From contig JADQBT010000007.1 in NCBI GenBank assembly GCA_016278485.1, positions 49,284 to 113,283 on the forward strand: 64,000 nucleotides of DNA, read 5' to 3'. The position numbers were made by a program, and so were the translations under genes. This document shows positions 44,560 through 50,725 of the stretch, piece after piece. Position 1 is the stretch's first letter. Every line of letters starts with the position of its first letter. This DNA comes from Halanaerobiales bacterium. GTDB taxonomy: Bacteria > Bacillota > Halanaerobiia > Halanaerobiales > Halanaerobiaceae. The notes below the pieces were generated by a model. It did not search any database, had not been told where the DNA came from, and saw only the letters and a program-made list of their open reading frames with translations.

Positions 44560-45270
44560 ATGTTAGATAGATTAAAGACGGCGTTTAGTAGTGAAGGCTT
44601 TGAAGATATTGGTGATGTAGATGATCCGATTGCAGAAGGACAGCCAAAGGTTGAGGCTTTAAGTTTAGCCAAAAAGAGAGCAGACGAGGCAAGGGAATTT
44701 ATCGAGAAGACTACACCAAAGCTGAAAAGACTTAAGGAAAGAAATGATAAATTAGAGTTGCTGCTTCCATTTGAAAAATTGGAGGTCCTGAAATTACAGG
44801 TTCAGATTTTACAGGCAGGCCGCCAAATAATTTATAATAACTTTGCTTATGCTGATTACAGTCAGGATAAAAAAGAAAAGGACATAATCGCTGAGAAAAG
44901 CAAAAAAATAGTTGAGAAAATAGACGAGAAGAAAAAGGAATTTTATGAGATTAGAGCAGAGGCTCAAAAGATTAAAAGGATTTATAGCTTCCCTTATCCT
45001 TTAAATAGAGATCCAAGAGTTAGATACTATAAAGAGTTTTATTCTGACCCATTCCGAACCGATGAGAATATCTTGAGAGCTCCAGCTTTTAAACATTTCC
45101 CAATTGATGAGAAGGCTCAGCAGAGAGCTTTAAACAACAAAGGGTTCAGATACTCAAAAGAAAAGATAAAGGAGATGCACAAGGCAGTTGAGGAATTGAG
45201 GGCTGAACTGATAGACTCTGAAAAGTTTATTGATGATGCTGACAATCTATTTGAGGAGATAGGGTTATAA
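44560..45270 (+). CDS. Coiled-coil protein, paralog B
   Basis: This 236-residue protein (GGAGG before the ATG) parallels paralog A from about residue 35. Shared blocks are LKERNDKLELLLPFEKL, IIYNNFAY, KIVEKIDEKKKEFYEIRAEA, FPYPLNRDPRVRYYKEF, RAPAFKHFPIDEKA and RYSKEKIKEMHKAVEELR. It has an extra acidic N-terminus (MLDRLKTAFSSEGFEDIGDV) and a C-terminal DDADNLFEEIGL tail. The best-conserved parts are the LPFEKL region and the FPY...DPRV.YY / PAFK.FPIDE segment, which should mark the functional core. Function is unknown. Confidence 0.75.
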   Translation: MLDRLKTAFSSEGFEDIGDVDDPIAEGQPKVEALSLAKKRADEAREFIEKTTPKLKRLKERNDKLELLLPFEKLEVLKLQVQILQAGRQIIYNNFAYADYSQDKKEKDIIAEKSKKIVEKIDEKKKEFYEIRAEAQKIKRIYSFPYPLNRDPRVRYYKEFYSDPFRTDENILRAPAFKHFPIDEKAQQRALNNKGFRYSKEKIKEMHKAVEELRAELIDSEKFIDDADNLFEEIGL

Positions 45271-45310
45271 AGGAAACAGGGCAGGTGAAATTCCTGCCTT
45301 TTAATTCGAG

Positions 45311-45634
45311 GTGACAACCATTAAGACTGAGAGAGTAAAAGAACTAATTGCAGATGATCCACATAAATTTTACAATTCGACAGCCTGGAAGAAGAAGCGA
45401 CAGGAGATATTAGAAAGGGATCATCACGAGTGCCAATATTGTAAAGCAGAGGGTAAATTCAGCAATCAATGCTTGCAGGTACATCACATTGAGGAACTGG
45501 AGGACAATCAAGCCAGGGCACTTGATAATGAAAATTTAATTACAATCTGCAATAGACATCATAATTTAGTACACGATAAAGGCAGAAAGTTTAGAAGAAA
45601 TAAAAAGGAACCAATCACACCAGAGCGTTGGTAA
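45311..45634 (+). CDS. HNH endonuclease, phage packaging type
   Basis: This is a ~104-107 residue protein. The HNH core reads FYNSTAWKKKRQEILERDHHECQYCKAEGK, LQVHHIEELEDNQARALDNENLITICNRHHNLVHDK, with the CxxC zinc pair and the HH...N...H active site. Phage HNH proteins of this kind sit beside cos and the small terminase and assist cos cleavage. The GTG at 45311 lies inside GAGGTGA; with that as ribosome-binding site the start would be ATT at 45320. A cos-like region and a small-terminase gene follow directly. Confidence 0.9.
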   Translation: MTTIKTERVKELIADDPHKFYNSTAWKKKRQEILERDHHECQYCKAEGKFSNQCLQVHHIEELEDNQARALDNENLITICNRHHNLVHDKGRKFRRNKKEPITPERW

Positions 45635-45654
45635 AGATTTACAAAGCTTGTTAT

Positions 45655-45790
45655 GACAGGGATAATAGACCCCCGGGTCAATAAATCGGGAAAGTTCTGA
45701 GATATTAGGATATCGGTGAGAGGATACGACAAAAGAAATATTCCGAAATATTAACTTCATAAGAGGGGGGCAACCCAAAAGGAGGTAAAA
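45655..45790 (+). other. Putative cos (packaging) region
   Basis: A gap of ~155 bases between HNH and the small-terminase gene contains GACCCCCGGGTCAATAAATCG (45668-45688), a 10-bp palindrome centred on CCCGGG. Purine-rich and short repeated segments (ATATTAGGATAT, ATATTCCGAAATATT) follow. Many cos-type phages have a GC-rich palindromic cos at exactly this place. The cut site itself cannot be seen. Confidence 0.5.
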
Positions 45791-45791
45791 A

Positions 45792-46103
45792 ATGGATAAA
45801 GAAAAATTAATCAGAAATGACTTAATTAAGCAGCTGGAGGAAAAAGAGGTCGACAATGAATACTATACCGATTTGATAGATGATTATATTAAGTGTTACA
45901 GAATGAAAAATAAACTTGCTGTAGATATTGAGGAAAGAGGCGTTGCGATTAAATGGCAGAACTCTGAAACAAGTTTCGGTTACAAGAAAAATGATTCAAT
46001 ACCTGAATTTATCAGAGTTTCATCACATATGATTAAAATTCTCAAAGATTTAGGGCTCAGACCATCTGAACACGAGGAAGAACCAGTCATTCCAGAAATG
46101 TAG
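45792..46103 (+). CDS. P27-family phage terminase small subunit
   Basis: This 103-residue protein has AAAGGAGG upstream. The sequence LIRNDLIKQLEEKEVDNEYY, TDLIDDYIKCYRMKNKLAVDIEERGVAIKWQN, GYKKNDSIPEFIRVSSHMIKILKDLGLRPSE follows the small-terminase pattern of cos-type phages of Firmicutes (two helices, RGV turn, GYKKNDS, closing helix LGLRP). Small terminases recognise cos. No large terminase follows, so a helper phage's would be needed. Confidence 0.82.
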   Translation: MDKEKLIRNDLIKQLEEKEVDNEYYTDLIDDYIKCYRMKNKLAVDIEERGVAIKWQNSETSFGYKKNDSIPEFIRVSSHMIKILKDLGLRPSEHEEEPVIPEM

Positions 46104-46120
46104 ATTATGAGGTTTGAAAT

Positions 46121-46453
46121 ATGAAAGAATTCGATTATTACGGTGTAAATTTACTGTTTTATAAAACTGTAGAATAAAAGGCGATAAGAAATAAAATTGA
46201 TAATCTCCTAGATCTGGTTTACTTCCCTGGCCCAGATAATAAAATTATATTTGATGTAAATTTAAACAAAAGAGAACTTTATAAACTGAATAGAGAGGCC
46301 GCAGAGGAATTGGCCTGTTTATTTGATAGATCTACTGCAAAACTTATATTAAAAAAGGCGGACGGGGAAAAAATGAAATATAACCTTAGAAGAAAAAATT
46401 TATTGCATGGAATTAGGATAATTCAAGATTTGAAAAGCAACGAAAGGAAATAA
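46121..46453 (+). pseudogene. Small gene interrupted by in-frame TAA
   Basis: The frame from the ATG at 46121 reads MKEFDYYGVNLLFYKTVE, then a TAA at 46175-46177. It continues in the same phase for 91 more codons (KAIRNKIDNLLDLVYFPGPD, FDVNLNKRELYKLNREAAEEL, LRRKNLLHGIRIIQDLKSNE) to TAA at 46451. No insertion or deletion is needed to join the halves. It looks like a recent point mutation in an unknown ~109-residue element gene. Alternatively, the second half is translated from a rare start, or the stop is suppressed. Confidence 0.7.
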
Positions 46454-46480
46454 GTTAAAAGTAACCAGGGAAGTAGTAAA

Positions 46481-46927
46481 ATGATTAAATTCTCTGGTTA
46501 CTTAAAAAATAAGAGGCCTGGAAATGAAAGAAAAATCAGAAGAGATCAGGAAGAAAGGAAAAACAGAAACATTTTTCTAAGCAAGGTTATTAAAAAATGG
46601 TTAATGAAGGAAAGGAACTATTTGATAAGATATTCTTTTAAATCAAAACTAACAGGGGTGGCAAAGATGTCGGAAAGTAATAATAAACCTTACTGGAAAG
46701 TAGAAGAACCGGAAATAGTGAGTAAAGATAATATAAACCTTAAAGTATATAAGAAGCACGGGGCCTTACAAATTGCTTTATTTGGGAATGATGATGAAGG
46801 GAATAGTTATATTAAGCACGGTTTGAATTTACGAAAGCATAGGCTAGTTAAACAACCAGAAGTATTAAACAAGCTAATTGAAGTCTTTAACGATTGGCTT
46901 GCTGATAGTAAAGAGAATAAAGGCTAA
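46481..46927 (+). CDS. Element protein of unknown function
   Basis: The frame from the ATG at 46481 gives 148 residues. The first 62 are very basic (NERKIRRDQEERKNRNIFLSKVIKKWLMKERN), and an internal ATG at 46667 has AGGGGTGG upstream. The likely product may therefore be only the 86-residue MSESNNKPYWKVEEPEIVS..., with ALQIALFGNDDEGNSYIKHGLNL and a helical end. No family is recognised. The start is uncertain. Confidence 0.5.
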   Translation: MIKFSGYLKNKRPGNERKIRRDQEERKNRNIFLSKVIKKWLMKERNYLIRYSFKSKLTGVAKMSESNNKPYWKVEEPEIVSKDNINLKVYKKHGALQIALFGNDDEGNSYIKHGLNLRKHRLVKQPEVLNKLIEVFNDWLADSKENKG

Positions 46928-46991
46928 TAGTTTCCAGGTTTAGTAGGGTGCTTTCGTAAGTATCCTGCTTCCCTTTGATTGGAGGGGTTTA

Positions 46992-47498
46992 ATGAGAGAG
47001 GATACTTTTATTTATTACATTAAGAAACTTATATATGGGGAATTGGATAACAAAATAAAGCGTTTAAAAGAAAAATATCAGAGCGAATGGCCCGAAGATT
47101 ATTATATAACACTATCTGGGGTTGATTTCAATCACTTCCGGGGTCAAAAAAATAAAATAGGTGATCCAACTGGGAATACTGCTGCACACCTAGTAGATCT
47201 TAAACACAATCAGAAAATTAATTATGAATACTATGTAGAATTCAAACAAGTTGTCACAGAAGTATTGAATAGATTAGACCCGGAGTTATTAAAAATCATT
47301 AAAATCTATTTAAAAATAAATAATGAAAGAAAGTTAACCAGGTCAGAAAAGAAAAAAGCAATCAGAACTCTAGATTCAATTAGAACAAAATTTAATAATT
47401 CAAGAATTTTAGGTGTTGAAAAAATTATTGATGATTTGAGTTTTTATCAGAGAAGTAAAGGGTTTAATAAAGCCGTAAGCACCTATAAAAACCTATAA
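46992..47498 (+). CDS. Element protein, possible late-gene regulator, 168 aa
   Basis: This has GGAGGGG upstream of the ATG. It is helical and basic: MREDTFIYYIKKLIYGELDN, IKRLKEKYQSEWPEDYYITLSG, YVEFKQVVTEVLNRLDPELLKIIKIYL, and a C-terminal IRTLDSIRTKFNNSRILGVEKIIDDL. Size and position after packaging genes recall ArpU/RinA-type phage regulators, but I see no diagnostic HTH, so it is left unassigned. Confidence 0.55.
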   Translation: MREDTFIYYIKKLIYGELDNKIKRLKEKYQSEWPEDYYITLSGVDFNHFRGQKNKIGDPTGNTAAHLVDLKHNQKINYEYYVEFKQVVTEVLNRLDPELLKIIKIYLKINNERKLTRSEKKKAIRTLDSIRTKFNNSRILGVEKIIDDLSFYQRSKGFNKAVSTYKNL

Positions 47499-47670
47499 AA
47501 TTGTATAAATTATTTATGAATAAGCTAGAGAGGTTTGTTTGTAATATACCTGTTTAGTAGGCTGAAAGAGATATTAATAATAACCCAAACCAAAGCGTAA
47601 TCACTTTGGTGGATTGATTAATAAAACAAATAGACAGGTATTAAGCACCCACCTATATACATTAAGATAT

Positions 47671-47703
47671 AAAAAAATCTCCCACCCGCCAGGTAAGAGA
47701 TTT
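47671..47703 (-). terminator. Intrinsic terminator of the repressor gene
   Basis: On the minus strand AAATCTC and GAGATTT pair around a GC-rich loop with a T-run after the stem, seven bases beyond the repressor stop. A second hairpin, CCAAAG/CTTTGG, lies near 47590-47610. Confidence 0.75.
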
Positions 47704-47709
47704 ATGTAA

Positions 47710-47916
47710 TCACTTTTTGAGCCATTCTATTTTATAGCCAATAATTTCAGCAATATCTTTAACTTCTTTATATTTAATTGTACCTCTTCTTAATTTATTG
47801 CTAAGATTTTCAGGGGAGTAGTTAGAATTATATTTTTTTTCTAGTTCGGCGGCTACATCTTTAATTGTCCACCCCTTAGAGACAATTTTAGCTTTTATTT
47901 CGTATTTAATAGTCAT
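47710..47916 (-). CDS. Small HTH repressor of the element switch, 68 aa
   Basis: IKYEIKAKIVSKGWTIKDVAAELEKKYNSNYSPENLSNKLRRGTIKYKEVKDIAEIIGYKIEWLK is a compact HTH of the LLM/Cro type frequent in Firmicute elements. It is divergent from the Xis-like gene, and the shared ~180-bp region holds several palindromic operator candidates. It probably represses rightward transcription of int and related genes. GGAGGAC precedes the ATG. Confidence 0.82.
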   Translation of the reverse strand: MTIKYEIKAKIVSKGWTIKDVAAELEKKYNSNYSPENLSNKLRRGTIKYKEVKDIAEIIGYKIEWLKK

Positions 47917-47949
47917 ATAATGTCCTCCTAGTACCTAATATATATTTAT

Positions 47950-48070
47950 TATACTAAACTTATAGTAAATAATCAAACTATATAGTTAATAAAATTACTA
48001 AAAGGTATTGACAAAAGCTAGTATTATTATTATAATAAAGTTAGTAAATTAACATTATAGTTAGTTTAAC
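47950..48070. promoter_or_regulatory. Divergent switch region with sigma-A promoter and repeated operator half-sites
   Basis: TTGACA (48008-48013) and TATAAT (48031-48036) are 17 bases apart, a consensus promoter for the rightward gene. Around it are TACTA..TAGTA (near 47953-47968), the palindrome AACTATATAGTT (near 47977-47988), TTAGTAAATTAAC and TTATAGTTAGTTTAACTA. The recurrent TAGTA/TAGTTA half-sites flank and overlap the promoter and suit the adjacent repressor. Confidence 0.75.
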
Positions 48071-48098
48071 TACAAATTAGTTAAAAAGGAGTTGCGAA

Positions 48099-48368
48099 AT
48101 GGACAACAAGACTTTAAATTTGACAGTAAAAGAGGTTTTACTTGAATTAATAAGGGAAAATCGCAATGATTTACCTTTTGCACTTGGAGCAGATGATTTG
48201 GCGGAATTATTACCTTTTCACATTACTCAAATTTACTTAATGCTAGGCAGGGGTGAAATTCCGGGTAAGAAGATTGGAGGTAAATGGGTTTGTCAGCGTG
48301 ACGCGTTTTTGGCTTGGTATTACGGCGTGCATGAGGAAAGCGATCTAGCAAATGAGGTGCGAATATGA
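48099..48368 (+). CDS. Excisionase-like HTH_17 protein, 89 aa
   Basis: This is the first gene of the rightward operon that ends with the integrase. LTVKEVLLELIRENRNDLPFALGADDLAELLPFHITQIYLMLGRGEIPGKKIGGKWVCQRDAFLAWY is an excisionase/MerR-like winged helix. Placement directly under the switch promoter and upstream of int makes it the best candidate for the directionality factor. AAAAAGGAG precedes the ATG. Confidence 0.82.
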   Translation: MDNKTLNLTVKEVLLELIRENRNDLPFALGADDLAELLPFHITQIYLMLGRGEIPGKKIGGKWVCQRDAFLAWYYGVHEESDLANEVRI

Positions 48369-48533
48369 AAATTTATAATTTAATAGGAGAATATATCTGT
48401 TTAAATTCTGGGATATAGAAAAACCCGAACAGATCAATTAATAAGATACCAAAAAAAATCAAGAGGCTAATATAATTATTTTTTTAATTATATTAGTAAG
48501 ACATTGACCGACTTTAAATAAGGAGGGAATTAG

Positions 48534-48815
48534 ATGCTTGTAAAAGGATTAAAAAGCGCATTAGAAGCAATCGTCAATACAGAGGGGCGGAAGTGGATAG
48601 AAACAGTCAGGGGCGGCGTGAGAACGTCACAGTCGATTGACAGGGTGACAATGATCTATAATCATGATGAAATAAAGCTAATGACAAATAACACAGATTA
48701 CTCAATTAGATTAGAGCATTATGAAAACTGGGAAGAGAGAAAAAATGCAGTAAGAATTTATAGAGATAAAAATTTGCCATATAAAGAATTTATAGAAGTG
48801 TCAGGAGGGATTTAA
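48534..48815 (+). CDS. Element protein of unknown function, 93 aa
   Basis: This has AAGGAGGG upstream. MLVKGLKSALEAIVNTEGRK, WIETVRGGVRTSQSIDRVTMIYNHDEIKLMTNN and NAVRIYRDKNLPYKEFIEVSGGI show a mixed alpha/beta layout. No family is recognised. Its stop overlaps the next ATG (TAATG). The 165 bases before it hold only a 17-codon frame at 48365. Confidence 0.6.
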   Translation: MLVKGLKSALEAIVNTEGRKWIETVRGGVRTSQSIDRVTMIYNHDEIKLMTNNTDYSIRLEHYENWEERKNAVRIYRDKNLPYKEFIEVSGGI

Positions 48816-48946
48816 TGAAATTTACTATCAGATTAAGAGAGGGTAAAGATGATGGTTTAATCAAGTGGATTAATTCATTAGAAGAAGGTAGCCGGTCCAG
48901 GGTAGTCAGGAATATTTTGAAAACTATTGCTAAAAAGTCTAATTAA
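48815..48946 (+). CDS. Small element protein, 43 aa
   Basis: It starts with ATG at 48815 overlapping the previous stop, with TCAGGAGGG upstream. MKFTIRLREGKDDGLIKWIN, SLEEGSRSRVVRNILKTIAK recalls a ribbon-helix-helix: one strand, then two helices with the SRSRVVRNIL pattern. It could be a small DNA-binding protein such as a ParG/Arc-like regulator. Confidence 0.65.
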   Translation: MKFTIRLREGKDDGLIKWINSLEEGSRSRVVRNILKTIAKKSN

Positions 48947-48985
48947 TATGGTTGAAACTCAACTAAATAAATGGAGGCAATAATA

Positions 48986-49180
48986 ATGAAAATTGATTTA
49001 TCCAAAGATGAAATGATGCATTTGTTTGTAATGGCAAGAACAGTCACCAAATACCCGACTGTTTTTTATAAAGGTGATTCAGATGCTAATGTTTTAATTC
49101 CTCTTATTGACGCAAAACTAAAATTATTAGAAGCACTTAACTCTTTAGAAGAAGAAGAAAAATTTGAATTGCAAGCATAG
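48986..49180 (+). CDS. Small element protein, 64 aa
   Basis: The ATG at 48986 is 8 bases after GGAGG; an upstream ATG at 48971 overlaps that site. MKIDLSKDEMMHLFVMARTV, DANVLIPLIDAKLKLLEALN is helical and acidic at its end. It lies just before int, in the position of small accessory genes. No family is recognised. Confidence 0.6.
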   Translation: MKIDLSKDEMMHLFVMARTVTKYPTVFYKGDSDANVLIPLIDAKLKLLEALNSLEEEEKFELQA

Positions 49181-49196
49181 AAAAGGAGATGATTAG

Positions 49197-50414
49197 ATGG
49201 CCCGGGGTAATGGAGAAGGAACTATTTACAAAAGGAAAGATGACAGATGGTGCGGGCAAGTAACGGTCGGGACAGATCCCAAAACCGGCAAGCAGAGAAG
49301 AAAAACTATTTACGGTGATACTAGAAAAGAAGTGGCCCGCGAAATGACAAATATTAAACATAAAGTATTTACTGGAACATATATCGAGCCAGCTGAAATG
49401 CCTTATGCTGAATGGTATGATATTTGGATTGAGGGCCGGAAAAACAAACTATCATTCAATACCTATGATGGTTACATGAAACTTTATAAAAACCATATCA
49501 AACCAGAGATAGGACAGATCAAGTTAAAAGATTTAGATATTAGAACTTTGCAGAATGTTATTAATGAAAAGCATGAGTCGGGTAATTTAAAAAGACCAGG
49601 CGGGTTAGCTTTAAAGACAATCAAGTTAATTCACAGTTTGATTAAAATATCATTAGATCAGGCAGTCAAGGAAGAGCTTATTATTAAAAACCCTGCCAAT
49701 GGAGTCGAGCTTCCATCTAAAAAGAAAAGTAGGACAAGCATCACAAATAAAAATTTAAATATATGGACCGCAAAAGAAGTCTTTAAGTTCTTGAGTATAG
49801 TTAATGGCCACAAGTATTACCCAATCTTTTGTTTAGCTTTAAACACAGGATTAAGGAGGGGCGAAGTATTTGGCCTAAGATGGAGAAACGTCAATCTGAA
49901 AAAACAATATTTAGAGGTAAAAGAGCAGCAGCTATATAAAAATAATATTGGTTATGAGCTGATTGTTCCAAAAACTGACTCATCAATTAGAAAAATTCCT
50001 CTTAATGATGATACTGTAAAAGTATTAAAGAGTCACAAGATCAGGCAGAGTGAGCATAAATTAATGTTAGGAGAAAACTATAATGATATAGGATTAGTGT
50101 TTTGTAAAGAAGATGGCAATCATATTTACCCGGAATTAGTAACAAATCATTTAAGAAAAGTTTGTGATGCACATGACTTAAAAAGAATTAGATTCCATGA
50201 TCTCCGGCACACATTCGCGACGCTTGCATTAAAAGCAGGTATGCCTGCAAAGGTCCTGCAGGCTATTCTGGGGCACTCTAGCATTACCACAACATTAGAC
50301 GTATATTCTCATGTATTGGACGAAATGAAGGAAGATGGAGTCGATATTATACAGAATGTGTATCGTAACGCAGCCCTTAAAAATCAAAAAGAAGATGAGG
50401 ACCAGATTAATTAA
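49197..50414 (+). CDS. Tyrosine site-specific integrase
   Basis: This 405-residue recombinase has three parts. An N-terminal arm-binding domain (~1-60: GEGTIYKRKDDRWCGQVTVG) and a SAM-like core-binding domain (~70-175) precede the catalytic domain. The active residues are all visible: Arg220 in NTGLRRGE, Lys259 in PKTDSS, His334 and Arg337 in HDLRHT, His360 in LGHSS and nucleophile Tyr370 in LDVYSH. AAAAGGAG precedes the ATG. It points toward attR 220 bases away. The tandem 11-mers at both element ends are its expected arm sites. Confidence 0.95.
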   Translation: MARGNGEGTIYKRKDDRWCGQVTVGTDPKTGKQRRKTIYGDTRKEVAREMTNIKHKVFTGTYIEPAEMPYAEWYDIWIEGRKNKLSFNTYDGYMKLYKNHIKPEIGQIKLKDLDIRTLQNVINEKHESGNLKRPGGLALKTIKLIHSLIKISLDQAVKEELIIKNPANGVELPSKKKSRTSITNKNLNIWTAKEVFKFLSIVNGHKYYPIFCLALNTGLRRGEVFGLRWRNVNLKKQYLEVKEQQLYKNNIGYELIVPKTDSSIRKIPLNDDTVKVLKSHKIRQSEHKLMLGENYNDIGLVFCKEDGNHIYPELVTNHLRKVCDAHDLKRIRFHDLRHTFATLALKAGMPAKVLQAILGHSSITTTLDVYSHVLDEMKEDGVDIIQNVYRNAALKNQKEDEDQIN

Positions 50415-50486
50415 TACGGTTATATGGTATATATGGTTAAATGTAGAGTCTAAATTTAATAGTAGCAAAGTAATATTAAAAAGAAA

Positions 50487-50508
50487 TTTACTGCTATTTT
50501 ACTGCTAT
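50487..50508 (+). repeat. Right arm-type site: TTTACTGCTAT in tandem
   Basis: Two abutting copies of TTTACTGCTAT, identical to 35234-35255 and in the same orientation. It lies 124 bases before the attR core and 73 bases after the int stop. Confidence 0.75.
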
Positions 50509-50572
50509 ACAGATTAAAAAAGTCAAGAATAGTTAAAAATGAATAAGAAACATGAATTAATAAACCTTGTAT

Positions 50573-50587
50573 AAACCCTGTTATGTC
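50573..50587 (+). repeat. Inverted partner of the left-end 15-mer
   Basis: AAACCCTGTTATGTC, nearly the reverse complement of 35189-35203. A related AAACCTTGT lies 11 bases upstream. It may be part of the core-proximal binding sites for integrase or excisionase. Confidence 0.45.
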
Positions 50588-50632
50588 AAAAAGGTTAAGA
50601 AAGCCTTGCAATATCTTAAATTCCTTGAACAT

Positions 50633-50663
50633 AGGTATATGCTATCTGGCCCCTTTATTTTTG
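50633..50663 (+). repeat. attR core, 31-bp direct repeat
   Basis: Exact copy of 35143-35173. Here the sequence left of the core (GAACAT) cannot pair with GGCCCC, so the terminator is not formed at this end. Confidence 0.92.
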
Positions 50664-50725
50664 CCAGTTCAATTCATTTGTGTTAGAATTAATACATAAA
50701 TTAACAGTAAAGGTGATAAAATATT

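Larger units (their letters stand above)
35143..50663. mobile_element. Integrated phage-satellite-like element, 15.49 kb plus repeat
   Basis: Exact 31-bp direct repeats (35143-35173 and 50633-50663) bound the element, and a tyrosine integrase sits next to the right copy. Between them are a DnaB helicase, a DUF4373-type initiator, an ERCC4 nuclease, a ClpP-like protease, HNH endonuclease, P27-type small terminase, a repressor/Xis-like switch and many small unknown genes. No large terminase, portal, recognisable capsid, tail, holin or lysin gene is visible. Size and content match phage-inducible chromosomal islands. Joining the sequence left of 35143 to that right of 50633 restores an uninterrupted intergenic region with a complete terminator. 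Confidence 0.88.
50415..50725. other. Right-end intergenic region with arm sites and attR
   Basis: This 311-base stretch has no gene. It contains the arm-type array, an imperfect inverted partner of a left-end sequence, the attR core, and then host sequence with the rsmA leader. A TAGAAT-type -10 near 50686 may belong to rsmA. There is no terminator between int and rsmA. Confidence 0.75.

Noticed and set aside
35143..50663. Interpretation as an ordinary intact prophage
   Set aside because: No large terminase, portal, major capsid, tail, holin or lysin gene is visible, while integration and replication genes are intact.
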